Below are positions 10,932 through 23,500 of a DNA stretch of 64,000 nucleotides, piece after piece. The first letter of the stretch is position 1. The number at the start of each line of letters is the position of its first letter. Below the pieces are notes generated by a model, which saw nothing but the letters and a program-made list of their open reading frames with translations, had not been told where the DNA came from and ran no database searches. This stretch comes from Diplolepis rosae (lineage: Eukaryota > Arthropoda > Insecta > Hymenoptera > Diplolepididae), in contig JAPYXD010000678.1 of NCBI GenBank assembly GCA_030998225.1, forward strand, positions 806,001-870,000, written 5' to 3'. A program made the translations under genes and the position numbers.

Positions 10932-11771
10932 CCCGTGCAGAAATTCTGGTGGGGCGCCGATCGGGCCCCGATCGGGAAAAATGTGGCCCCGATAGGGTAA
11001 TCTGTCTAGCGCCAGACCAGTAATGAAACGCCCTACCCGATCGGGCCCAGATCTGGGCTTGTAAAATGGGGGCCCGATCTGGTCCAGATATGGCCCCTTC
11101 TAATTTTGTATTTTTAAAAATAGTAAAATTTAAAGGCTTTTAGTTTAATAACAATAAATAGTTGGTTCAAAAAAATTTATTTAATTAATTCAGATTAGTG
11201 ATGCAACAGTATAATTAAAAGTATAAAAACAGTATAATTTTCAAACCCACTTTCGTAGTCTGTAGAACTATTCGATTCTTCTGAATCTAAAAATAAATTA
11301 CATCATTAATCATTTTCTTTCTAAAAAATTCACTTTGGAAAATCGAATATACGATATAAAAAATAATGAAACACAATAACGTTCTACACTTAAAATTATA
11401 ATTTTCTTTTCAAATTACCGATTATAAAAAAATATTTCAAGTAATAATATAGTTCATTACAATGTTAGGATTTATGTAATGAATCTAGTGAATTAACTTA
11501 GCTTGATCTATAATGCGGATATAAGAAATCTTACCAACGATTCTGTGCTTCCGAACTCGATCGCCATGTACTTTTTGCTTTTGGCATTTTAATATCAATA
11601 TAGTCACTACAATATCAGGACCACAACACAAAATTTGAAAATAATCTTGTCTATCATAATCCGATGTGGTTCCAACCCGGGCCACACCATGTGCCCTCCT
11701 GCGGCCACATGTGGAAAATCCGATCGGGCCGGATCGGAACTTGGAAACAAATTGGGCAATTTCTGCACGGG
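10932..11771. mobile_element. 840-bp CCCGTG-ended TIR element, AA duplication
   Basis: Starts CCCGTGCAGAAATT and ends AATTTCTGCACGGG, with AA on both sides (10930-10931, 11772-11773). Subterminal regions are strikingly GC rich, with repeated GATCGGGCC and GGGGCCC boxes, in an otherwise AT-rich window. It shares ends and GC-rich boxes with 34280-36097. No coding sequence is recognised. Confidence 0.8.
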
Positions 11772-12513
11772 AAAATGGAAAGCAGAAGAGTGTTATCTTC
11801 CAGAATAATTCTTCTACTGATATTACGTATACTTTCTATTGTCCAGAAATTCGTTTTTTTAATTCTAGAAAATGCAGGTGCTTCGTTCTAGAAAAAGACA
11901 TTCAGAAAAGTACAATAGTAAATCTTTTGCTTAGCAATATAATGTTGAAAACTAAATTTTACAAAATGATTGGTTGAAATTTGAATTTTATTCACTGCTA
12001 CTTAGCATTGACGTAAAAAATACGATTTTATAGAACACAGAACACTTTTTTCTGTATTTTTTAGCAAATGAATTTACTATTTTTCATAATTCCTTCACTT
12101 TATAAAATGAAATTGAAAAAGTGGAATGTTTAATTTTAGTACATGATTTTCTATTATTCAAGACTCATTTTCTGATTCTCAGAAGTTTGTCTGATGTAAA
12201 GGCTGAATTGAAAGAAATAAGAAAATATATTCTGATATTTATCAAATCCTTTCTTGCGTGTATTTTTGCAATAAAAGTGTTTTGTTGGGTTAAGAAAATT
12301 TTTTGTTAGGTCTTCTTGTTGGCCTTGGAAAATTGTTGGTAGTAGGTAACTTGAGATATATTTAAAAATTTGATGGTTCAAAAATTGTCTATCCATGAAA
12401 AATTGTACGAACAGTTTCTGATAAAGCTCAAAATACTCTAATAAAATATGTACAAAACTTTAATCAGTAATAGCAAGTGTTCTAGATTGCTAAAATAGTA
12501 CTGTTAAATTTAA

Positions 12514-12903
12514 AGCCATGTACCAGCCCTATCACGTGACCAGAAAATATATTCGTCTAAAATAAGTTTTTTGTACACAAAAAATTGCAACATAATTTTT
12601 ACTAAAACGAACCTGACAGATGTTTCTTATCGTATATATACTATTATATTTGCCAAATTTTCTGAAATTCAAATGAAAAATGAAATGTGCATTTTTCTTA
12701 AATTTCTTATAGAAAATATCGTGTGTACCATCTAAGCTAAGGGAATCATGCAATTCTGACTCGTGTCCAGTTAGCATCAACATTCGTCTATAATCATATA
12801 TGCTTCCCGTACTTGTTACACAATATACTATTGTCTACGAATAAAGTTATCTAACATGAATATAAATAATAATTTAGTCAAAGGGTCTAATTTTTCAATG
12901 GTC
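12514..12903. mobile_element. GGCCATG-family miniature element, TTAA flanked (divergent copy)
   Basis: Flanked by TTAA at 12510-12513 and 12904-12907. The left end AGCCATG and an internal TCACGTGACC, plus an inner AAGTTATCT...CATGAA block before the right end, match the element at 18096-18456. Non-coding. Confidence 0.65.
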
Positions 12904-13908
12904 TTAAAGAACTTTTTTTCTCCTGTACATTAAAAAACTTAAAAAGAATTTCCCCAGTTCATGAATCTAGGTCCATTAGGGAATGTCTTACCTCTATTCT
13001 CTGAGCACGACCCGGATTTTACAGGTCGAGAACTACCAAGAAAGCGTTAATTGCTTCTTGTCTGTTGTATACGTTATATACATATAAAATTATTTTCATT
13101 AGGAGGTTGTAAAGTTTAATATTTTCTTCTATTGTTATTAGAAATATTAAATTAATCGTATTTCAAATAACCATTCAGTTTGTTAGAGTAAGAAAGAGGA
13201 TATTTATTTTACAATATTTATATGATTAAGGCAACTACTAATCAAAATTTCTGAACAATATTTTACAAAATATTTAAATATTTTTAAATATTTTTTTAGA
13301 ATAGTGGTTTTATATTATTATACATATAATAGATATTAGAATTTTTATAAATATTTTTGTATATTTATAAAAGGGATAGAAAGAATAAAAAATGTGAAAG
13401 AGATCAGCCTTTCATGTTGATAGGGGGGTTTAACGTGCACGCGCGATCCATGAATTGTGCTCACTGATCACTTTATATGAAGCAGTCGCGTGTACGAAAG
13501 CCAATCTTGCAGTTTATAATCGCATGCAAGGTAAAGTAACGTCTAAAGGGAATAAAGCTGTTGCGAAGCTTTTATTTGAACAGCTTATTATTAGTAAATT
13601 ATTTATTTGCATAAATGTTCTATATTGCTAAAAGTATATATACTATAGTATATTTAGGAGAAGTTGTCGCATACATGCAAATAGACATTATGTCAATTTT
13701 TTGTCCTTTTTTCCAATGAAAAATAATCTGTCCGCTTTACGTGCACATTCTTATAGGCACCGTGCGAAGTCATGGTAGGGAGAGTTAAATCGACGCCAGC
13801 GCACGCAGTGGATAATTTAGGCGTTAAAGGAGGCTGTTTAATATTTCCGAGCAATCAAAATACATGTGAAAATCTAAATTTTGTTTTAATTTAAAAAATA
13901 TAGCTGAA

Positions 13909-14130
13909 ATGAGCCACCGAAGTTGTTGTGTTGTGAATTGTAAAAATACAAGCAGCAAAAGTGAGTGTAAATTTTATAAATTTCCAACGTCTAAATGGAA
14001 AATAAATCAAAGGAATAAGTGGGTAGCTGCAGTAAGAAGGCAAAAGTTATTATTTCTACGGAACTCTTGGACATCTCGTACATGTTCTGATAGAACAAGA
14101 TTTTTACCTTTAATTTTCGTTTGTGTTTGA
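13909..14130 (+). pseudogene. THAP-domain fragment of a transposase
   Basis: A 73-codon frame opens MSHRSCCVVNC and continues through ECKFYKFPT to NKWVAAVRR. This is the start of a THAP zinc finger: a C-x(2-4)-C pair near the N-terminus, then the FxFP-like segment (here FYKFP), then the conserved tryptophan after an Arg-rich turn. The second metal pair should be C-x2-H; the sequence has RTCSDRT, so the histidine seems lost and the finger is probably non-functional. The frame ends soon after without the coiled-coil or catalytic part of P-type transposases (about 700 residues or more). The start codon follows an A-rich leader inside the 13752-15234 element. A domesticated host THAP exon is less likely, given the TIRs and the missing histidine. 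Confidence 0.65.
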
Positions 14131-14317
14131 AATTCTATTGTATGTTTAATTGATTGAAAACTTGTTTTAATAATTATATCCTTGATGAATTTGAATCTGA
14201 AAATAAACAATTAATATTTATTCACTCAACAAGTGCCTAAAACTGTCATCATGAAATTACAATTTAATTCTTCATTATTTTTCTAGTCTGTTTTGATCTG
14301 TCATTAACTTAAAATAG

Positions 14318-14972
14318 TCGCCATGCCAAAAAACAGTCTCTGGAAAAAGAAGTTTTTCTATGATTTCAAGACTGAGAATTATATCATCAGCCGTGTCATA
14401 TGTAAGAAAAGACACTCTTTTTAATGAAAAATATATAAAAATTACGAAAAATAATATTTTAATAATGTTTTTTGTAATAGGATTTTTCCTTACTATCGCT
14501 TCTTACCAATTTTTTTAAAATGATTGAAGTTTCTTAAATCATAGCTTATTTTTTCGGGGGAAATATTCTCTACAACTTAACCGTTTCCAATTTTTGAAAA
14601 TAAATCAATTATTATCAAATACAGCAATTTGTTTATAAAAAATTTGTTTTGGAAAATTGATTTTTAATTATTCCAGCCATTAAAGAATTTATTTTCAAAA
14701 ATTGGAAACGGTCAAGTTGTAGAGAATATTTTCCCCGAAAAAATAAGCAATGATTTAAGAAACTTCAATCATTTTTTAAAAATTGGTAAGAAGCGATAGT
14801 AAGGAAAAATCCTATTACAAAAAACATTATTAAAAAATTATTTTTCGCAATTTTTAAATTTTTTCATTAAAAAGAGTGTCTTTCCTTACATATGACACGG
14901 CTGATGATATAATTTCCAGCCTTAAAATCATAGAAAAATTTCTTTTTCCAGAGACTGATTTTTGGCACGACA
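14318..14972. repeat. 650-bp palindrome inside the THAP element
   Basis: Arms of about 310 bp: CAGTCTCTGG at 14334-14343 is mirrored by CCAGAGACTG at 14949-14958, and long blocks such as CCTTACTATCGCTTCTTACC and its complement follow inward. The centre is near 14645. The open frame at 14876-15091 lies in an arm and is probably fortuitous. Confidence 0.8.
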
Positions 14973-15234
14973 ACTACCTTAACCTTATATTTACTGGTTT
15001 CTATATCATTTTTATTATGGAAAATACTTACTTTTTACTGCTGATTTCACACAAATACTTCACAAGGAAAAACAATCCGATTCTAAAGTGAATCAAATTG
15101 TTTTTTTGTTTTTTTTTTTATTGATAATAAACATTTTTATAACTAAGTCCCATTATAATACATTATAAAAGTTCTCGAACAGCTTCCTTTAGTTCACTCA
15201 TGCTATGGCGCTGCAGTCACGCACGGTGCCTATA

Positions 15235-16514
15235 GCGTCGCCTAAGGTCGTGCGATTGGTTGTCGTGCTTTGTGCTCAGAAATATATGGAGCTCGCGGTT
15301 CGCGCTCGGTCTTCTAAATATACCATATGTCATTTACATGAAAATTGACAAATTTTTTTATTTTCAAATCAAAAAGGATTTGCACGATTTGCGTGCTCGA
15401 TTTTCTGTATACATTTCTGTAACTTTCTAATAAATTATATAAAGTTTTCTTAGATTTGCGTACAGTTTTAGCATGCGCATGGTAAAAGTTTAGCGAGCAG
15501 AAAAAAAATAAAATTATTCTTTACCAGCAGTTCTGAAATTTACTTAATTTCTTAATTTTATTTTGATTAAATTTCAAATTACACAAACGAACAGAACACA
15601 ATATTCTTAAGTTAATAATTAATACTCTTAAGTATATACTGGATTAAATAGATCTTGAATTAATGCGAAACTTGAAAAGCATGGTTTTTTATTCGGATTA
15701 AATAAACATTAATTTATAATTAACTTTATATTAATTTTTTCACACCATTGTCCTCACTAGAGCCTCCCGAATAAAAATGGATGATATATTTCTGTGAATA
15801 CGTTGAAAAATGAATTTTTTATGGCCAGTTGAGTATTGAAAAACACATGGTTTTTTCAATAACGAAATTTCGCGGTTTTTATTTTGTTTTGCAAAAACTA
15901 TGAGTTTGATGAAATAAGCGTAAATGTTGATTAATATTCATTTGTCAAGACCTATCGACCAGTATCTTTTATTACTGGAAATTTGGACGATTGATTTTAA
16001 AGCGTGACGCCACCGCGCGGACAATACTTTTCCGTTTTTTCGAGTGTGCGACCGGTTATTGCATGAAAGCTCTCAATTTATTTCATTAATTTATAATTTT
16101 CAAAACCTTACATTCTCGAAAATTATTTTTCAAAATATTTTGAAATATATTTTATTTCTTAAAACATACTAAAAGACAATTTGTAAATAAAACTTTCATC
16201 TTATAAAAAGTAATTCAAAATAAAAATTCCAATTTCTACAAGATTAAATTTTATAAAAGGCCAAATGTAGAGAAAATTTCCTTTAAATTAAATAAAATGG
16301 AAAAACATATTTAAGCGTCTTGAAGGCAATAAAGAAAAATGGTATCTAAAATTCAATATGGATTAGTACTGACCTATAGTACAGAATCCGAATACTGTTA
16401 AATAGCCGACCCAGGATTTATATCAATGGTTGTCACGGTACTGGATTAGTACTGTTCCAATATACAGAGTAAAAATGCTGTCTAACAATCGACTCAAATT
16501 TAACGACAACGGTA
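15235..16514. other. AT-rich interval between elements
   Basis: No gene recognised. It contains a short GC-rich hairpin GCTCGCGGTTCGCGCTCGG (15291-15309) like those in R1, and degenerate TACTGGATTAGTACTG-type motifs around 16360-16460 with counterparts at 17460-17520, which may be an outer, older element around 16515-17418. Confidence 0.5.
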
Positions 16515-17418
16515 GTAAGGTAATGGAACCAATACTCGATCAGTAACCAATACTCGATCACTTCGGTATGAAATCATGTTTATTATGAATTCAAAAAAGC
16601 AAAATACTGCAAAAAAATTGTAACATTTAAAGAAAATATTTAACAATATTATACTGCCCAATTATTATTCAAAAATATAACATAGTGTAGGAGAAAAATA
16701 TTTCCCCTACGCGCTCGTTGAATTTCGTGCGTTACAGCCGCCTGCGCCGTTGGTCAGTGGTGCCGCCGACTCTCATGTGTCCGAGCTAAGTTGGACGATA
16801 ATCAGGGAAAAGTTGGAAAAATCGCATGAGAGAAGGCATTACCAGACCTATGAAAGCTTTTACTATTATTACAGAGAGGTAATAATAATCATAAATTTGA
16901 TTGAATATGTAAAAATGCTGATCGTCTTTTGGTATACAAAAAGCGAAGGGAAACCAAAAGTCGATCAGCCTACCGCGATGCTGTGTTCGTTTTTTTTCTA
17001 TTCTTAAAAGTGAGTTTTTTAACTTTTGGTCGAAATTTTATGGTGCTCGATTAGTAAAAACTAAGAGAAGTGATATTTTTCAAAAATTTTCACATAAATG
17101 CTTTAATTTTTGCATATATGTTTTTGAGGTTATGTAACAAATGACTTGATCGACTATTGGTCCCTTGCTGATCGACTACTGGTTTCGCTGGGTTTTCGGT
17201 GATCGAGTATTGGTACTCAAAAGTAATGTTTTAAAAACGCCTAATTCATTTACAAAACGACACAAAAAAAATTTTTTGCGTCTGGAATTCGATAAACAAA
17301 ACCTTTTTCTACAATATATATACAAAAGTTTAATTTATTACTCTAATGCTATACACTTTGGAAGGTCGTTTTCCGTAACCTAGACGGATGCTGATCGAGT
17401 ATTGGTTCCATTACCTTA
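16515..17418. mobile_element. TIR element with CCAATACTCGATCA iterons
   Basis: Ends TAAGGTAATGGAACC and GGTTCCATTACCTTA. The motif CCAATACTCGATCA (or its complement) recurs in both subterminal regions: twice at the left end (about 16529 and 16546), near 17150, 17168, 17199 and 17390, and as a relaxed inverted pair at 16918/16951 (CTGATCG...TTTTGG). Flanks allow a TA duplication. The 85-aa frame at 16750-17007 spans the central inverted pair and resembles no known transposase. Confidence 0.7.
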
Positions 17419-18072
17419 TATGTGTGTCTCGGGTTAGCGATAACCTCTTGATTTGCCTGTATTGTGTCAGTATCCCAACAGCACTGGCAATACCGGCTTG
17501 GTACTGGCATGGCGTGATACTATGACATTTGTAAATTTCCACTTGGGTTCTACCAATTTTATGGATGAATATTTGCTATTTTTTATCATGATACTCTATT
17601 CCTGTTCGAATTGAACCTGGATATAAATTCACTTGACAAAAAAGTATATTCAATAAACTTTACAGAAGCAGATTCTTGCAAATATATATATATATACTTT
17701 GTATGAAGAAGCTTAGAACTTCATCGAAAAAAAGAAAGAATGTCCTAGATTAATTCAAGTACAGTCAAAAGACGAAATTCTTTCAAATTTTATTGTATAG
17801 TTTTTGAAAAAATTATAGAAATGCAAATACTTTTTCTAAAAAATACTTCAGGTTTTAAAAGAGTTTGGACAGAATAAGTTGATTAGAAAGAGATAAATAC
17901 CTGCTATACAAGTCAATGAAAAATTCTTGGACTGCGCTTGAAAGTTTTGTGGAATTTTTACTGTCACGATGCGCAGTTGTCAGTGTCAGTTTTTTAGATA
18001 TGCGTAATTTTTATTACTTTGTTAGACTGCGTTATACATGTAGGTTAGGTAAAAGTTAAGGTTCGAATCCTG

Positions 18073-19577
18073 CACGGAAAAAATTTGTCGCTTAAGGCCA
18101 TGGATCGAAAACCAGAATCACGTGACCAAATTCCTGTAAAAGTTCGTGTAAGATAACTTTTTTCTTTTACAAAATATCTTCCTGAAAATTTGGAAAACAC
18201 TACAGAACACGATAGAGAACGTCTGTCAACTTTGTATGAGTGAAAAATTTTTCAAAAAATTTTACAGTTAACTGTAATTTTCAATAAGTTTTCGAATTTT
18301 TTTTCAAAATTTTTACTAAAAAAAGTTAACCGACGTGCTATTGTCTTTTCTTACGTTTCCCAGATTTTCAGAAAGATACTTTGTGAATTAAAAAAGTTAT
18401 CTTACATGAACGAATAAATGTATAATTTAGTCACGTGGTCCGATTGATCCATGGCCTTAAAAAGTCATCGACTTTGTATAATACTTGTGGATAGGTTAGA
18501 AAGTCGACTAAACATTATGAGCCTCCTTATTGAAGAATATGATAGATAGTCGCTGAAAATGTAAAACGTAAATTCGAAAGTTTAAGTGACAGTCGCGGAA
18601 AATTTGAAACACCGTGGGTTGGGTTCCATTGTCTCTAAACCCTCTAAACCAGACATCGAAAGTCTAAGTGACAGTCGAAGAAAATTTTGAACAATGTAAA
18701 AAGGAAAATATTATTTTCCTGCACTTATATAGTTAATTATTTTTCAAAACTTTTTACATTACCTATATAATCCTAATATGAACTTACCATTATATTTAAC
18801 ACTGCACATTACAGAAACGCAATTTTTTATAAACACTTCGCAGCACCGAGAATTGAACGCTCGCACGCACGCACGCACGCATCCTAACCTAATTCTAATC
18901 GCACGCCTTAACCCGCATATCCGATACATGTCATGGAGACTTGTGTAAAATATTTGGATCACATTCAGAGTTTGAAGGCAAATCTAAAATAATAGATAAA
19001 TTTCAAATTTGACGTAATACACTTTATCAAGGTAAACATATACTTACTCGGAACTAATTCTTCAATGTACGCTTCAATCCAGATTCAAACGAAACCAAAC
19101 GACACGTAATCTCAAAATCTAACCAAAATTATTACAAAAACATAAAGCTGAGCTGCATTGTCTGTTGTGCGATGCTACGAATTACGTTTCTGCGCATCGC
19201 TTTTTGCGACTGTCGAAGAAATTTTAGAAGACGGCATATAAAATCTGATGGACTTTAGAATACAATTTACAAAACTATTTGTTTGAATTACTTTAATTTC
19301 AAATTATTCGATAGTCTTTTAAAATCTATGACAAATGAATCCAAAGATTATGAAACTTTTCATTACTTCTTAGAAAAGATCAGTTATTGTTTAAAATACT
19401 TTTATAATAGTAAATACGCGACTCTTTTTCTTCGACCTGGTTTTCTAAAAGTTAGTCGACTTTTTTCTACTATTTCCTAAAAGTCATTGAAACCTTACAA
19501 GACTTTCTCCGATTTTACTTTCTGTCCACGACTCTTCGAATAGTCTGTTAAATTTTAAGCAACAAATTTTTTCCGTG
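18073..19577. mobile_element. CACGG-ended element, copy A, TG duplication
   Basis: Starts CACGGAAAAAATTTGTCGC and ends with GCAACAAATTTTTTCCGTG. TG lies on both sides. It is collinear with copy B at 58005-59095 except for a nested TTAA element (18096-18456) and about 45 bp present only here near 19095. The interior carries, on the minus strand, a CG-repeat and a B-box-like GCGTTCAATTCTC (CGATTCTC in copy B), suggesting an embedded tRNA-derived piece. No transposase. Confidence 0.85.
18096..18456. mobile_element. GGCCATGGATCG miniature element, TTAA duplication
   Basis: Begins GGCCATGGATCG, ends GATCCATGGCC, flanked by TTAA at 18092-18095 and 18457-18460. Copy B of the host element has a single TTAA here (CGCTTAAAAAGTC near 58020), so the insertion and the 4-bp duplication are shown directly. 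TTAA targeting indicates a piggyBac-type or Kolobok-type mobiliser. Subterminal GTCACGTGRTC boxes face each other. Non-coding. Confidence 0.9.
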
Positions 19578-19764
19578 TGTCAGCGTAGGATTAATTTCAA
19601 CAGCGGTAATATGCTGTGTTCAGCGATGTCTAGTGATAGTGTGTGCTGTGTGATAGTATTATTAGTAATGCAAATCAATAAAAAATTAAGTAAAAAAAAA
19701 CAGCTTGTGAAAATAATTATTTTTTCTTGTTGCCTTTGATAGTCCATAAAAATTTCATTGACTG

Positions 19765-19996
19765 CACTGAAAAAAATGGTTAGTAAAACCAACTACTTCG
19801 GTTTGTAAAATATGCCTCAGCTATTTTATTAGTTATTAGCACAACAATTTTTTTTGTTGGTGTTACTAACCAAGTTCTTGTGATAACAATTGAGATAGTA
19901 AAACCAACAAGAAAAATTGCTGTGCTAACTAATAAAATAGCTGAGGCATATTTTACAAACCGAAGTAGTTGGTTTTACTAACCATTTTTTTCAGTG
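19765..19996. mobile_element. 232-bp hairpin miniature element, TG duplication
   Basis: Ends CACTGAAAAAAATGG and CCATTTTTTTCAGTG, with TG on each side (19763-19764, 19997-19998). About 80 bp at each end are near-perfect inverted copies containing GGTTTGTAAAATATGCCTC, so a single strand would form a long hairpin. A decayed relative is visible around 20421-20540. Confidence 0.9.
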
Positions 19997-20540
19997 TGGC
20001 TTTGGAGTTTTCATGCACGAGTGCTGTTATCTGCCTATATTCAGAATTTCATATTAAATCTTAGAAATATCCAATCTTTGAACTTTATTTTCTCCTATGA
20101 TTTATAGAAATTATACATTTTGCGTACTCAAAATTTTCACGGACTTTCTACTGAATACTTTTGGACGCAGTTCTATACTTTTCCCAGGATTGTTGATCTA
20201 ATATTGTACAAGAACGGTACTTCTAGTTTTAAGTAACTTTTGAACGTATCTGAAAGTCGAGCACTCTGTCATGTAAATTTCCCAGTCCTTATTTTTTCCT
20301 TATATGAGATTTCAAACAATGTAATAATCTGCAATCAAAGAAGGCTGCGGTTCGCGGTAAATGACATATCCTGTTTTTGAACAGAATTAAAATGGCTTAA
20401 TCAGATTATAATTACATTCACGCTGCAAAAAATAGTTAATTTGACTTGCAAAGTATGCCACTGCTACTTTATCATTTACCACCCGAGTTCTCGAAATAAC
20501 AAAAACAAGAAGTAACGTCAACAAAAAAGTAGTTGTATTA

Positions 20541-23500
20541 AATCTATTGGGTTTTTTGACTTTATGTTTAATTATAAAGTTAATATTATTAAGAAAGAGG
20601 AAGTTTCTCTGATAATCTCAAGGGAAAATAATTACACGGAAAATAAAATTCAATTAATTCAAGAGCATCATTAGTTTACTATCACTTTTATTAGAATTCT
20701 GATCAGAACCAATGATTTTTATCATTATAATTGAAAATGAATATTATTCGCTGAATTTGTTTTCATAATTGCAAGAATATTACAACTTTCGTAAAAGCTA
20801 AGAAAATTATAATCATCTCAGGTCACGTTTCCATCCATTTTTCTCTAAAAATCAAACTTTTAATTTTATTGATTAAATTCTGTGAGCTGCGTATATGTTT
20901 TTCCAATACCGTATAAATCTTTTAAGTAAATAAACATTCGTGTTGAAGGTTAATCTATTATGATTAAATCGGAAAAAGGAAAAACAATATTTAACTTGAT
21001 TGCTTTTTTTTTTATTTCTTTCACTCTCTTTACTTTCTTTGTTTTTTAAAAAAAAATTTATTTTTTTTATCTAATTGTTTTAACAATTCAAGTACGATAT
21101 TATTCTATTATTGGAAGCCAATATAGCATCAGGTAACCACTCATATTGTTACTATGTTTTCAGAATATAAGTGGATAGAAAGTAACATGATTTATTTGAT
21201 CAGCTTAGGATTTCACCTATCTCAAGTTCCTCGCAGATTATGTTGTTTTCCCCTGGGAATGAGAAAAGAAATTTTTTGCCACGAGCAATTCTGCGCGCGC
21301 AAATTTCAGTCACGCTGCTCAAACCCCGAACCCCGATGTAAACGGCGAGGTAGTCGTCAGTGATGATCTTCCTGTCGTACAAGTCTGTATTAACCGCGAA
21401 CGAATCTTAAGTTTTATTGTTTTCGTTAACTGTCCAATGACAAAGTGTACTCACTCACTTCCTGTCTCTTTCCATAAATTAACTTCAATCTTACCTGCTC
21501 CTTACTTCTTTTTTCATTTTAAATATTATTATCATTTATAATTTATACTTTTTTTCACATATTCAATACATTCTATTATTGATATTATTATAATTACAAT
21601 TTATGTATATACATTTTTTTAAATATTTCATCAAATATATAATAAAATTAAAATTTTTAAATTTTCAGTAATATCTTTCTTTAAAAAAGCGGTCTCTACA
21701 AAATAATTTAAATAGATTATGTTCGATTTTTACTTTGTCTTAAATCTATTACTCTAAGCTTAACTTAAGTCTGAATAGAACAATACTTACACCGTTTTGT
21801 AATTTCATTTTACTGTTCGATTTATTTGTTAGATGGATAAATTAATCGAACCCTGAAGAAACATGTGGAAAGTGAAAATGGGGCTTTAATGGCGGTAAGT
21901 CAAAGTCTAGTAATGTTTATTAGAAATAAAAAATTTCAGTCACATTAATTACCATATACGTGAAGTTTTCAAATATGTATTTGGAATTGAAAGGCCAATT
22001 AAAAAGTTTCAACATATAACATTAGAACACGCAATCCTATAATACTCCTAACAATACAAGGAATTGACATTTTTTTTTTGCGATACATTACTTTTTTTGT
22101 TTCTCTCAAATTCAAATGGTCTAAATTTTTTAATTGGATAATTAAAAATATACATACATCTAGCTTACATAAGAGACGCAATAATATTAATTGAATGAAA
22201 TTGAATCAATTAGTTATGAAAGAACTAAAGAGAGATTAACACACTGAAACATAATTTAATGTGAAATATACAGATTTCATTTTTTTTAAACACTCTTTGA
22301 AAAGTTTTATTTGAATAAAATTTACGCATTATTATATTTGCATGTTTCTGTAGAAAATCGAAAATAAATGTAATGAATTTGCGCAAATGAACAAGTTCCT
22401 TTGAGGTATATATTTCGTATCAATAAAATGTTCGGATCATAAGATCAAAGCAAATCTCCCTTGATAGTGTCGTTCGAAACCTTTTATATGTATATCTAGG
22501 TCTTTCCCAGAGATATTTTAAAATCCTTTTTAAAATTGTTTCGAAAATTTTTCAATAAATATCGCTACACTGCGTGAGAATGCACAGTGAATGATCGATT
22601 GCCGTGTTTAGTCAACGGATCAAAGTTTGATGACGCTGTGATCAAGGGAAGATTGTGCTTTTGTTGGAAGTTCACTGGAAATGGACAAGGATTGCCATGA
22701 TCGAGGTAAGATTTTGTCCTTTTTTTCAATTACGATTAATTAATCTTAATCCCCACAAATTTATAAAACAATATGTTTTATGTTTTTAAGAATAATTTTG
22801 TGTTTTATACATTTAGGGCCAGTTGATCTACCTTCTAATAATTTCAAAATTTTTTCAGCCCATAAGTTTTAGGATGCGATAAATTTATCTGGAATTTATT
22901 AAAAGGTTGGATGAACCGGCCCTTAGAGATATAGGAAAAAATCCCACCGGTGAAGGTAGACATTTGTCTTCTTCCGTCCTTATTTCAAGCATTCGGGAAA
23001 TTAAATTCCAATTACAGAGGAACAGTGTGGTTATCCAATAAGCGCATTATGAAAGCGTCATTTATATTTGATCAAGTAATACAATTATTTTTTTATTTTT
23101 ACCAAAAACAAAGAATACTGTACAACTGATTAAAATTTATATTGAAGTTGAGCTATAACTTCACACTCAAAAAAGATTTATTTAATTTAGTTAAATCCTA
23201 TTTTTTGGCTATATTTAAACGATTTCTTAAATTTGTCCGTATAAAAATTGTAAAAACATCGACATCTAAAAAACTTATGGAAAAAAATGTTAAATAAAAA
23301 AGAGAAATGTATTTATATTTATCTGATACGACTCTGAACTTATTCAATATTGCACATTGTTTGGAACTGCAATTCCTTTAGAAATGACCCTAATAGCACA
23401 ACTCATTTGCGAGTTATCATTAAAACCTCGATTTTGAACTCATCCTGAGGTCAAATTGTACTTTATTTTTAATGGGAAAAAATATTTCAGTCTCTATTTA

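Larger units (their letters stand above)
13752..15234. mobile_element. TIR element carrying a THAP fragment
   Basis: Left end TATAGGCACCGTGCG, right end CGCACGGTGCCTATA, about 1.48 kb apart; similarity continues weakly inward (GTCATGG against the complement of CCATAGCATG). Inside are a THAP-domain frame and a 650-bp palindrome. THAP domains are the DNA-binding part of P-element and Kolobok transposases, so this is probably a non-autonomous relative. The flanks give no clear 8-bp duplication, so the superfamily is open. Confidence 0.6.

Noticed and set aside
18860..18885. CACG tandem run as a regulatory array
   Set aside because: Simple microsatellite inside the CACGG element, with different repeat number in copy B.
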